A stretch of 64,000 bases of DNA from contig JAQBEH010000021.1 of the NCBI GenBank assembly GCA_032124015.1, forward strand, positions 1 through 64,000, in the 5' to 3' direction. Source of the DNA: DASRJG01 sp032124015 (GTDB lineage Bacteria > Acidobacteriota > Polarisedimenticolia > Polarisedimenticolales > DASRJG01). Both the position numbers and the translations under genes were made by a program. Below the pieces are notes generated by a model. That model saw nothing but the letters and a program-made list of their open reading frames with translations. It was not told the origin of the DNA and did not search any database. Positions 16,066 to 23,489 of this stretch are shown here, piece after piece (the stretch's first letter is position 1; the number at the start of each line of letters is the position of its first letter).

Positions 16066-16409
16066 CGCATTCATCGAGCATTGATGGCCGCGGGCCATCA
16101 TGTGAGCCGGCGCCGTGTCGAACGATTGATGCGCGTGGGCGGGTGGCGCGCGCGAATCGTACGTGTGTATCGCCGTACGGCAGGGACCCATCGTGGGTAC
16201 GGTCAGAATCCCAATCGTGTGAAGCGCACGCAGGCCAGCCGCCCGAACCGAATCCGGGTAGGCGACCCTGCCTATCTCCCGGCCGCAGGACGATGGTGGT
16301 ATCTGGCGGCGATCTTGGATCAATGCTCACGCCGTACGACAACCACGAGCGCTTGCGTTCGGCGCTGAACTACCGATCGCCCGTTGACTATGAAAGCGCG
16401 GCTGCGTAG
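16066..16409 (+). pseudogene. IS3-family transposase (OrfB) remnant with internal deletion
   Basis: The frame through 16,066-16,330 encodes RIHRALMAAGHHVSRRRVER followed by WRARIVRVYRRTAGTHRGYG and WWYLAAILDQCSRR: the helix-turn-helix region and the first part of the integrase core of IS3-family OrfB. At ~16,330 the frame changes and the extreme C-terminus YDNHERLRSALNYRSPVDYE follows at once, ending at TAG 16,409. About 130-150 residues with the second Asp and the catalytic Glu are therefore missing. The first catalytic-Asp motif is also altered (VGDPAYL). OrfA and the left end are absent. Junction bases CGCCGTAC suggest deletion by short homology. The element cannot transpose by itself. Confidence 0.82.
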
Positions 16410-16476
16410 AAACCACGGTGCCTACCGAATCGAGGGAAGATCCCTGTTGTGTTCAATCGAATCTCGGAGGTAAACA

Positions 16477-16521
16477 ATGAAAAGAAATTGGCGCCTCGTC
16501 ATTCCGTCAACAAGCTCCTGA
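16477..16521 (+). pseudogene. Truncated gene start at the genome join
   Basis: GGAGGT at 16466-16471 followed after five bases by ATG is the strongest translation start in this neighbourhood, yet the frame (MKRNWRLVIPS...) ends after 14 codons, inside the convergent SNF2 gene's 3' end. The simplest reading is that the true gene continued in the left-hand genome and was cut at about 16,490-16,502. Confidence 0.5.
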
Positions 16522-19081
16522 CGCGTTCGACGAAGTTGGCCTGCACGGCCTCGTCGAGAACCACGCGGTCGACTTCGTCGACGAGCAACCCGTCAAACAG
16601 CGCCTTCTTGTTTTCGACGACCTGGCGGACGCGCTCTTCGATGGCGCCCCGCGTGACGAAGTGGAGGACCTGCACGCTCTTCCTCTGCCCCATCCGGTGC
16701 ACGCGGCCGATGCGCTGCTCGAGCACCGCCGGGTTCCACGGCACCTCGAGATTGACCACGACCGACGCGGCGTCTTGGAGGTTCAGGCCCAATCCCCCCG
16801 CGTCGGTCGAGAAAAGAACGCGCAGCGCCGGGTCGGTGCGGAAGCTTTCGATCGTCTGAGAGCGCCGCTGCGAGTCCATGCCTCCGTGGAAGATCGTGGC
16901 CTTCTCGCCGCGCCGGTCCAGCAGCGGCAGCACCACGTGATGGGCGAGGCGCAAGAGACGCTCCCATTGGGAAAACACCAGGACCTTCGCTCCGGGAACC
17001 TCGAGCAAGTCCTCGAGCACGTGGGCGAACTCTTCGAGCTTGGGCGAGTGGATCCAACGCACGTCCGGCTCGCCGATGTGGCCCGCCTTGAGCCTCGCCT
17101 CCGAAAGTTCCCACTCGTACTGCGCCCACGCGTTGCACAGGATGCGCATCGACGTGAGCGCCTGGAGCAAGAGGCGCACTTCGGCGGTTTTGAGCGGCCG
17201 GTTCTGGGCGAGGAGCAATGCCACCTTCCGCGAGTGGCGCCGGTACGGCCGGAGCTGCGTCGGCGTCATCTCGGTCCAGAAGGTGTTGTCCGTGCGCGGC
17301 GGGAGCTGGTCGAGCACTTCGCTTCGCTCGCGCCTCAGGAAAAACGAGGAAAGCCGCCCCCGCAGGATGTCCAGGGCCTCGTAGGCCACGATCCGGCCGC
17401 CGGGCTCGCTGACCGCGTGGAACGGGAGGAGCCGCCAACGCGGCCCGAGCGCGCGAGGGTTCACGTACTCCACGAGCGAGTGCAGCTCGGACAATCGGTT
17501 CTCGAGCGGGGTTCCCGTGAGCACGAACGCAAACGGGCTCGTCAGCTCCTTGATCGCCTTCGCCGTCTTCGTTTCCCAGTTCTTGATGCGCTGCGCTTCG
17601 TCGAGCACGATGAGCTCGGCCTTCGCCGCCTTCACGGCGTCTAGATCCCGAAGCGCCAGCTCGTAATTCAGGATCAGGAAGCCACGCTTCCAACGTCGGT
17701 AGGCCGTCGTCCTCGCGGCGCGCGAACCTTCGACGACTTGCGCCGTTTCGCCGCACGCCTTCGCGATCTCGCCCGCCCACTGGTGCTTCAACGAAGCCGG
17801 GCAGACGATCAGCGTCTTTTTGATCCCCGCCGTCTTGCGCATCAGAAGAGTCGCAACGATCGCCTGCAGCGTCTTTCCCAGCCCCATGTCGTCGGCCAGG
17901 AAGGCCCGGCCGCGCCGCGCGAGAAAGAGCGCGCCGTGCTCCTGGTACGGATGCATTTGGAATCCGAGGTTCGCCGTCGTTTCACGCCAGACGGCATCCC
18001 CGGCTCGGACCGCGCCGAGGCGCGCCGCGACCTCGACGTGATGCCTTGCCTCTGCAAGACGCGCCGTCACCGCCGGGTCGAGGTCGAAGGTCAACCCGCC
18101 TTCCGCTGCCGCCCGACGCACCGCCTCGAGCGCCGCTTCGACCCAGTCGACCGGCGTCGTGCCTGCTGGGGCTTCGCGCAGATAGCCGTCGTCGTCGAAC
18201 AGGCTCTGAAGTTCCGGCGGGAGAGACGCTTCCACGGCGTCGCAACGGATCTCGCGCAGCGGCTCGGGGACGAGGATCGACCATTCGCAAGGCCGCCACC
18301 AGACGGAGAGCACGGGACCCGTCGGACGTTTCGACTGGCGCTGATACCACATGCGCACGCGCTCGATGTGCTTGCAAGTGAGCAACTCGCTCTTTTCGAA
18401 GTCGGGGCACGTGCACGACGCAAGCCTCGCGTCGAAGCCGCGAAGCGCCACGGTGTAGGGCCCCGAGCCCCCGTGTCCCGGAACGCGGAAACGCACCAAT
18501 CCCCCGCCGCGCCGCACGATCCGAGTGATCGCGGGCTTCTCCTTCCGCGCGCGTTGCCGGCGGGCCTTCCTCTCATCTTCGCGCGCGAGCTCGACGCGCT
18601 CGTCGCGCGTCAACGCCCACTCGCCCGGGGCGGCGAGGAGCGTCCCCGCCTGGATCGGCGCGTGCGTCACGATCCTCCCCTGGCCACGCCCGAGGCGCCC
18701 CGCGCGGCGCGTTCGCTTCTGCGATCCGACGACGTGGACCACGGCCGGGCGCGGGAAGCGCAGCGCTTCGACGGCGGCGACGGCGTGCTTGCAGACCGGA
18801 CCGTCCTCGTACGGGCATTCACAACGGCTGGAAAGAGCGCCGGCGTCGACGGAGACCGCGACGCGATAGGGGGTCGGACCGTGGTCACGGACCTTCCCCT
18901 CGACGGACCGGCCGTCCGACGCGAGACGCAGCGCCTCGACCTTGCCGAGAAGGGCGCTCTCGTGCCCGGCGTGCGCCACGCGTTCCCCGGCCCAGATCTT
19001 GAGGTCGGAGGACAGCAGCGCCGCATCCGCGGAGATCGCGGCGGCCGCCGGACGAGTCGACCTTTTGGCTCGTACCTTCAA
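16499..19081 (-). CDS. SNF2-family ATPase with two SWIM zinc fingers
   Basis: An 860-aa protein. Two SWIM fingers come first: Cys87-x-Cys89...Cys97-x-His99 and Cys223-x-Cys225...Cys236-x-His238, likely DNA- or protein-binding. The Swi2/Snf2 motor follows: motif I DDMGLGKT (397-404), motif II DEAQ (494-497), motif III LTGTPLENRL (521-530). The second RecA lobe carries VFSQWERLL, TDAGGLGLNL and motif VI QRIGRVHRMGQ. It probably translocates on duplex DNA to remodel protein-DNA complexes, in transcription or repair. The stop codon at 16,499 lies exactly at the suspected join, so the last residues could be artificial, although the length is usual. Confidence 0.88.
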   Translation of the reverse strand: MKVRAKRSTRPAAAAISADAALLSSDLKIWAGERVAHAGHESALLGKVEALRLASDGRSVEGKVRDHGPTPYRVAVSVDAGALSSRCECPYEDGPVCKHAVAAVEALRFPRPAVVHVVGSQKRTRRAGRLGRGQGRIVTHAPIQAGTLLAAPGEWALTRDERVELAREDERKARRQRARKEKPAITRIVRRGGGLVRFRVPGHGGSGPYTVALRGFDARLASCTCPDFEKSELLTCKHIERVRMWYQRQSKRPTGPVLSVWWRPCEWSILVPEPLREIRCDAVEASLPPELQSLFDDDGYLREAPAGTTPVDWVEAALEAVRRAAAEGGLTFDLDPAVTARLAEARHHVEVAARLGAVRAGDAVWRETTANLGFQMHPYQEHGALFLARRGRAFLADDMGLGKTLQAIVATLLMRKTAGIKKTLIVCPASLKHQWAGEIAKACGETAQVVEGSRAARTTAYRRWKRGFLILNYELALRDLDAVKAAKAELIVLDEAQRIKNWETKTAKAIKELTSPFAFVLTGTPLENRLSELHSLVEYVNPRALGPRWRLLPFHAVSEPGGRIVAYEALDILRGRLSSFFLRRERSEVLDQLPPRTDNTFWTEMTPTQLRPYRRHSRKVALLLAQNRPLKTAEVRLLLQALTSMRILCNAWAQYEWELSEARLKAGHIGEPDVRWIHSPKLEEFAHVLEDLLEVPGAKVLVFSQWERLLRLAHHVVLPLLDRRGEKATIFHGGMDSQRRSQTIESFRTDPALRVLFSTDAGGLGLNLQDAASVVVNLEVPWNPAVLEQRIGRVHRMGQRKSVQVLHFVTRGAIEERVRQVVENKKALFDGLLVDEVDRVVLDEAVQANFVERVRSLLTE

Positions 19082-19217
19082 GAGTCCTTCTCATGAAAGC
19101 AGGGGATCAAGCCTGGAAGTGTGCCCTAATCGGGAACCGCGCGCCAGCCTTGATCGAACGGGGTGGAGGGCGGTAGCATCCGCCGCTCGCGTCGTAACGA
19201 CGCCATGAGAGCACTTG

Positions 19218-21692
19218 ATGCCCAGAAACCCCGACCTCTCCTCCCGGTTCGCCGCGTTCGTCGCCGAGCGCCATCCAGAATCGGTCGCCCGCGCTTCGAA
19301 GGCGTTCGCCGCCGTCTTGGCGAAGACGAAGCGATCGAAGGCGGCGCCCAACGTAGCCCTCGAGGCGATGCGCAAGCCCCTGGCTACGGCCCTTTTCAAG
19401 GCGCTGGCCGTCAAGCTCCCGCGCGGCACGGCCGAAACGACGCCGGGCGTCGGCGCTTCGGAGCGCCTGAAGCAGGCGAGCGGAGCGGTCGTGGACGCGT
19501 GCGACGGGTTCTTGCGCCGCGAGGCGATCCGCGCCTCGCTCACCGCCGAGGAACGCAAGGAGATCCTGCGCGGCATGATCCTGACGCGCGCCACGGACAA
19601 CCGCCTGAAGGCCTTCTTTTCCGGCGGCGAGGTTCGTTACGGGAAAGGCTCGTTTCAGGGGAAGGGGTTCCGTTCGCTCGGCCAGGAGGCGATCTACGCA
19701 TCGGCCATCCGCTTGAAACGCGGAGATGATTATCGACGCGAGGACGGCTCGTGGGGCGGCGACATCGTGGCCCCGCTGATCCGTGATGCCGGAGCCATGA
19801 TCGCGATGCGTCCCACGGCCGCCTCGATTCGCATGATCCTGAACGGCCAGATGGGGAAGGCGGGCCCGCCGATGAACGGCAAGGATCTGCATTCCGGCGA
19901 TTTCGACAACGGCGTTCTACCCGCGTCCGCCCCGCTGACGATGTCGACGATGACGGTCGCGGGGCTGGCCATGGCCTTCGCGCTTCGCGGCGAGGACCGT
20001 GTGGCGGTGTCGTACGTCGGCGAAGGCGCGACCTCGCTCGGCGAATGGCACGAGGCGATCAACCTCTGCGCCGCGCGAAAGCTCCCAGCGATTTTTTGCG
20101 TTCAGAACAACCAGACGGCGCTTTCGACGCCCGTTCACGAGCAGTCCGCGGCGCGCGTATTCGCCGAGAAGGCGGCGGGGTACGGAATCCCCGGCATCAC
20201 ATTGGACGGCACCGATCCCGATGCGATCGCGGCGGCGTTTGCCTGGGCGGCCGAGCGAGCGAGACAAGGACTTGGCCCCGCGCTGATCGAGTTGTGCGCG
20301 ATGCGTATGTGCGGCCACGCGCACCACGACGACATGCTCTATCTGGGGCGCGACCCGAGCCCCTCGTGGGACTACACCGCACCGACCGAAGCGGGGTACG
20401 CGAACGCCGCGTCGTTCGCGTTCTGGGCGAAGCGCGATCCGATTTCAACTTACGCCGCGAGGCTGCTCGCCGAGCGGGTCATCGGCAAGGGCGATCTCGC
20501 GGCGTGGAAGGCGGAAGCCGAAGCACTCGTCGCCGCCGAGGCGCAAGCGGTGATCGAGCTTCCCTGGCCCGACGCCGACGGCGCGGGGGCCGGGGTCTTC
20601 GCGGACGAATCGCCGAGGCGACACGTCGAACCGCTCGACGACGCGGCCTCACGCTTTCGCCGGGCCACACCCGCGCTCCCGCCCATCGAGGAATCGCCCT
20701 CGTTCGACCCAAAGGGGAAGACCTTTCTCGAGGCGGTGATGCTCGGGGTCGCCGACGGACTGCGCGCAGACCCGCGCGTATTCGTCTATGGCGAAGACGT
20801 CGGCGGGAATTACGGGAACGCGTTCCTCCTGCTGCGGCCGCTGCTCGCGGAATTCGGCGACCGGATCGTGAACGCTCCGATCGCCGAAGGCGGCGTGCTC
20901 GGCGTTTGCGTCGGCGCGGCGCTCGCGGGGATGCGCCCGATCGGAGAGATCCAGTTCAACGACTTCGTCGCGACCGGATTCAATCAGCTCGTCAACAACG
21001 CGGCGAAGATCCGCTACCGGTGGGGCGGCTCGGTTCCGATGGTGGTGCGCATGCCGTGGGGCGGCTTGCGCCGCGCGGGGCCGTTCCACTCGCAGAACAC
21101 GGAAGGCTGGTTCTACCGGACGCCCGGGCTCAAGATCGTTTGCCCCTCCACCCCCCACGACGCGCGCGCCTTGATGGCCGCGGCACTCGCCGACCCGGAC
21201 CCGGTCCTCTTCTACGAGCACATCGCGCTCTACCGCGACCCCAAGATCAAGCAGAAACTAGCCAGCGAGCCGCCGGCGCCGATTCCTCTCGGGAAGGCGG
21301 CGTTGAGGCGCGCGGGATCCGATCTCGCGATCGTTTCTTACGGCGCATACGTGCACCTCGCCATGAAGGTCGCCGAGACGCTCGCAGGCGAAGGGGTGGA
21401 TTGCTCCGTACTCGACCTGCGCTCGCTCGCTCCGCTCGACCGGGAGACCGTGCTGACCGTCGCGCGCCATTGCGGCAAGGTCTTGATCGCGCACGAGGAC
21501 TCCCGCACCGGCGGCATCGGCGAGTCGTTGGCGGCGATCATTCAGGAAGAGTGTTTTGAAGATCTCGACGCGCCCGTGCGCATCGTCGGCGCGCTCGACG
21601 CGCCCGTTCCCTACTCGCCGCCGCTCGAAGACGCGTTCTTGCCGGGTGAGGCGCGCGTGCTGCGTGCCGCTAGGCTTTTGGGCGCGTACTAG
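19218..21692 (+). CDS. Fused alpha-beta E1 component of a 2-oxoacid dehydrogenase
   Basis: An 824-aa thiamine-diphosphate enzyme in which E1-alpha (to ~470) and E1-beta (from ~500) are one chain. The alpha part has GKGFRSLGQEAIYASAIRL and the TPP/Mg loop YVGEGATSLGEWHEAINL ending in QNN, in the GEG form common in branched-chain E1. The beta part has VFVYGEDVGGNYGNAF, EGGVLGVCVGAALAG and EIQFNDFVATGFNQL. It would decarboxylate a 2-oxoacid (branched-chain or acetoin-like) and pass the acyl group to a lipoyl E2. No E2/E3 genes are nearby. ATG 19218 (MPRNPDLS) is preferred to the overlapping TTG at 19215. Confidence 0.88.
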   Translation: MPRNPDLSSRFAAFVAERHPESVARASKAFAAVLAKTKRSKAAPNVALEAMRKPLATALFKALAVKLPRGTAETTPGVGASERLKQASGAVVDACDGFLRREAIRASLTAEERKEILRGMILTRATDNRLKAFFSGGEVRYGKGSFQGKGFRSLGQEAIYASAIRLKRGDDYRREDGSWGGDIVAPLIRDAGAMIAMRPTAASIRMILNGQMGKAGPPMNGKDLHSGDFDNGVLPASAPLTMSTMTVAGLAMAFALRGEDRVAVSYVGEGATSLGEWHEAINLCAARKLPAIFCVQNNQTALSTPVHEQSAARVFAEKAAGYGIPGITLDGTDPDAIAAAFAWAAERARQGLGPALIELCAMRMCGHAHHDDMLYLGRDPSPSWDYTAPTEAGYANAASFAFWAKRDPISTYAARLLAERVIGKGDLAAWKAEAEALVAAEAQAVIELPWPDADGAGAGVFADESPRRHVEPLDDAASRFRRATPALPPIEESPSFDPKGKTFLEAVMLGVADGLRADPRVFVYGEDVGGNYGNAFLLLRPLLAEFGDRIVNAPIAEGGVLGVCVGAALAGMRPIGEIQFNDFVATGFNQLVNNAAKIRYRWGGSVPMVVRMPWGGLRRAGPFHSQNTEGWFYRTPGLKIVCPSTPHDARALMAAALADPDPVLFYEHIALYRDPKIKQKLASEPPAPIPLGKAALRRAGSDLAIVSYGAYVHLAMKVAETLAGEGVDCSVLDLRSLAPLDRETVLTVARHCGKVLIAHEDSRTGGIGESLAAIIQEECFEDLDAPVRIVGALDAPVPYSPPLEDAFLPGEARVLRAARLLGAY

Positions 21693-21699
21693 GGCGAAT

Positions 21700-21748
21700 A
21701 AGGGGACAGCAACCGTTTTCGCAAGGCGAAAACGGTTGCTGTCCCCTT
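21700..21748. repeat. GGGGACA-type inverted repeat (23-bp perfect arms)
   Basis: AAGGGGACAGCAACCG... at 21700-21722 and its exact complement at 21726-21748 leave a 3-base loop (AAG). It lies between the convergent E1 and RRM genes and follows GGGCGAAT, the same lead-in as the long palindrome at 52226. Probably a REP-like element that may also stop transcription. Confidence 0.85.
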
Positions 21749-21750
21749 AC

Positions 21751-21778
21751 AAAAGGGGCGCCCCGGAAGGAGCGCCCC
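21751..21778 (-). terminator. Intrinsic terminator for the RRM gene
   Basis: On the minus strand a GGGGCG...CGCCCC stem (21755-21778) is followed directly by TTTT (complement of 21751-21754), downstream of the RRM gene stop. Confidence 0.65.
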
Positions 21779-21805
21779 ATGTGGCATCAGGTTTTCGCTG
21801 GACGA

Positions 21806-22090
21806 TCAGTAACGGCGATTCCCGCCACCGCCACCCGCGGTGCGCTCGCGCGCCTCGTTGACGGTCAGCGGACGGCCACCGTAGTCACGACCGTTGAGAT
21901 CGCGAATCGCGCCGTCGGCCTCTTCGGAGCTTCCCATCTCCACGAATCCGAAACCGCGCGGGCGGCCGGTGTCGCGGTCCATGACGAGTTTGACCTCGAC
22001 GACGTTGCGGCCGTTCTGGGCGAACAGCTCGCGGACCTGTTCCTCGTCAGCGCTGAAGGGAAGGTTGCCGACATAGAGTCTTGTGCCCAT
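21806..22090 (-). CDS. RRM-domain RNA-binding protein
   Basis: A 94-aa single-RRM protein. RNP2 is LYVGNL (residues 4-9) and RNP1 is RGFGFVEM near 45-52, with the usual beta-alpha-beta-beta-alpha-beta spacing. The tail TAGGGGGNRRY is glycine-rich, as in bacterial and cyanobacterial Rbp proteins that bind RNA, often under cold stress. The family N-terminus MGTRLYVGNLPF fixes ATG 22090. The leader upstream is ~95 nt and folds into two perfect hairpins, and the gene has its own promoter and terminator, so it is a monocistronic unit. Confidence 0.9.
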   Translation of the reverse strand: MGTRLYVGNLPFSADEEQVRELFAQNGRNVVEVKLVMDRDTGRPRGFGFVEMGSSEEADGAIRDLNGRDYGGRPLTVNEARERTAGGGGGNRRY

Positions 22091-22183
22091 GCTCGAACCC
22101 CTGGCTCCCCGATGGGAGCAAGAACCCGATCCTGGCCCCCGGATCGAACCCTCGATCCAGATTCGCGTCATGCAGCCAGAATC
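22091..22183 (-). promoter_or_regulatory. Structured 5' leader of the RRM gene
   Basis: Two perfect hairpins lie between the predicted transcription start and the ATG: GGATCGA-loop-TCGATCC (22141-22158, 4-base loop) and GCTCCC-loop-GGGAGC (22104-22119, 4-base loop). The second ends 13 bases before the start codon and could mask the ribosome site. Confidence 0.5.
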
Positions 22184-22190
22184 TGCGCAA

Positions 22191-22219
22191 ACGCTACGGG
22201 GCCTCGAAAAACTTGTCAA
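22191..22219 (-). promoter_or_regulatory. Sigma-70-like promoter of the RRM gene
   Basis: On the minus strand TTGACA (22214-22219) is followed after 17 bases by TAGCGT (22191-22196). The -35 box is perfect and overlaps the stop codon of the upstream B3/B4 gene. Confidence 0.55.
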
Positions 22220-22857
22220 GCCTCGGACGAGATATGCCTTCCGATCGCGTCGCGCGCGAAGGCGACGTGCGCGTCGAGCGCCGTCTGCGCGTAATCCGCA
22301 GGCGCAAAGATCACCATGAAAAGCGACGCCGTGCCTTCGGTCACGCAGGTTCGCAGCGAGTCGGACGTCGGGTTCCCGAACGGCCCGAGGTCGTCGACGA
22401 GCACGGGCCGGCCCACCACGTTGACGGAGTCCTTGCGAATCCCGGGGTACGACTCCCCAGGCTCCCCCTGGCGCAAGGTCACGCCACCGCTGATCTTGGC
22501 GGCGTCGTAAAGGCCGATCGGGAGGAGAAACGAGGTCGAGCAAAGGTTGCAGACCTCGACGGCCGAGTTGACGGACGGGAACGGTTTTCCCTGCAGGATC
22601 CTCCGCAGGAGCGCCTCGGAGGATGGCCGGGTCGAGGTAGGGTCGATCCCGAAGGCCCGGTAGAGGCGTCGCGCGGGTGCCAACCCTTCGATCTCCCCCG
22701 GGGGCCGCCCGGCGTGGGCGACGACCATGCGCGCGCATAAAGCCGCGATTTCCGCCTGAAGGACAGCCCCGGTGGGGCCCACCCGCACGGGGGCGGCCTC
22801 GACGACCCCCACCCTGAGGAGGGGTCGGATTTCGGGAACAATGGTGAGCCTGGGCAC
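22216..22857 (-). CDS. B3/B4 tRNA-synthetase-like domain protein
   Basis: A ~213-aa protein with the B3/B4 domain found in PheRS beta subunits and in stand-alone proteins: LYRAFGIDPTSTRPSSEALLR, VNSAVEVCNLCSTSFLLPIG, VTLRQGEPGESYPGI and VLVDDLGPFGNPTSDS all match that family. Stand-alone forms may edit mischarged tRNA or bind amino acids; the role here is unproven. GTG 22857 (VPRLTIVPEIRP) is chosen because the domain begins there; the frame continues upstream into the divergent sigma-factor promoter area. No strong SD is seen. Confidence 0.75.
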   Translation of the reverse strand: MPRLTIVPEIRPLLRVGVVEAAPVRVGPTGAVLQAEIAALCARMVVAHAGRPPGEIEGLAPARRLYRAFGIDPTSTRPSSEALLRRILQGKPFPSVNSAVEVCNLCSTSFLLPIGLYDAAKISGGVTLRQGEPGESYPGIRKDSVNVVGRPVLVDDLGPFGNPTSDSLRTCVTEGTASLFMVIFAPADYAQTALDAHVAFARDAIGRHISSEA

Positions 22858-22946
22858 GAGGCTTAGGATAGGACAGTTCACAGACCTGTTAATAGAAAGC
22901 CGGGAGGCCCGTTGTGATAGGCGACGACACGACAAAGGAGAAGGCC

Positions 22947-23489
22947 GTGCACGCCAGCCCCCTGACACGACCCGCACCGGACGCCGCCGCCGACACGTCG
23001 GTTGCCGCGCTCTTCACCCAACACCACGAGCGCGTCTTCCGCGTCGCGCGACGGATCACCGGCAACGCGTCCGATGCGGAGGACGTCCTCCAGACGGTGT
23101 TCATGCGCATCGTTCGGCGGGACGAGCCCCCGCTCCGCGCGGACGACGCAGCCAACTACCTCCACCGCGCCGCCACCAACGCCTCGCTCGACCTGCTGCG
23201 CCGCCGCAAAGCCGCGCGGTCGGAGCCGATCGAAGATGCGGAACGATTCCAGGACCACGAACCCAACCCCGAAGCCGCCCACGAAGGCGCCGAGATCCGC
23301 GACAAGGTGCGGGCCGCGCTCGCAGGGCTGAACCCGCGTGCCGCCGAGATCTTCGTGCTGCGCTACTTCGACGGATACGGGAACCGCGAAATCGCCCGCC
23401 TGCTCAACACCTCGTGGAGCGCGGTCGCCGTGACACTCCACCGTACGCGAGCCAAGTTGCAAAAAGAACTGAAGGGAGAACTCCGATGA
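22947..23489 (+). CDS. ECF-type RNA polymerase sigma factor
   Basis: A ~180-aa sigma factor with region 2 (LFTQHHERVFRVARRITGNA and DAEDVLQTVFMRIV) and region 4 (LNPRAAEIFVLRYFDGYGNREIARLL ending in VTLHRTRAKL, the helix-turn-helix that reads the -35). GTG 22947 has a good SD (AAAGGAG) six bases upstream; GTG 22914 is a possible alternative giving 11 more residues. Its stop overlaps the start of the membrane anti-sigma gene by 4 bp (ATGA), so the two are coupled. The target promoters probably include its own operon with two ABC exporters. Confidence 0.9.
   Translation: MHASPLTRPAPDAAADTSVAALFTQHHERVFRVARRITGNASDAEDVLQTVFMRIVRRDEPPLRADDAANYLHRAATNASLDLLRRRKAARSEPIEDAERFQDHEPNPEAAHEGAEIRDKVRAALAGLNPRAAEIFVLRYFDGYGNREIARLLNTSWSAVAVTLHRTRAKLQKELKGELR

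Larger units (their letters stand above)
15896..16498. other. Intergenic stretch of 603 bp: half attC, IS relic, truncated gene start
   Basis: This stretch has no intact gene. From left to right it holds ~100 bp of unassigned sequence, the half attC at 15,995, the IS3 OrfB remnant, ~60 bp that may include the right end of the IS, and a ribosome binding site with a start codon whose gene is cut at the join with the next region. Confidence 0.7.

Noticed and set aside
20045..21559. 504-residue frame inside the E1 fusion in another phase
   Set aside because: Arg-rich shadow; the E1 frame carries all catalytic motifs.
22861..22946. A clear autoregulated ECF promoter upstream of the sigma gene
   Set aside because: No GGAAC-like -35 with a suitable -10 was found in the short divergent region.
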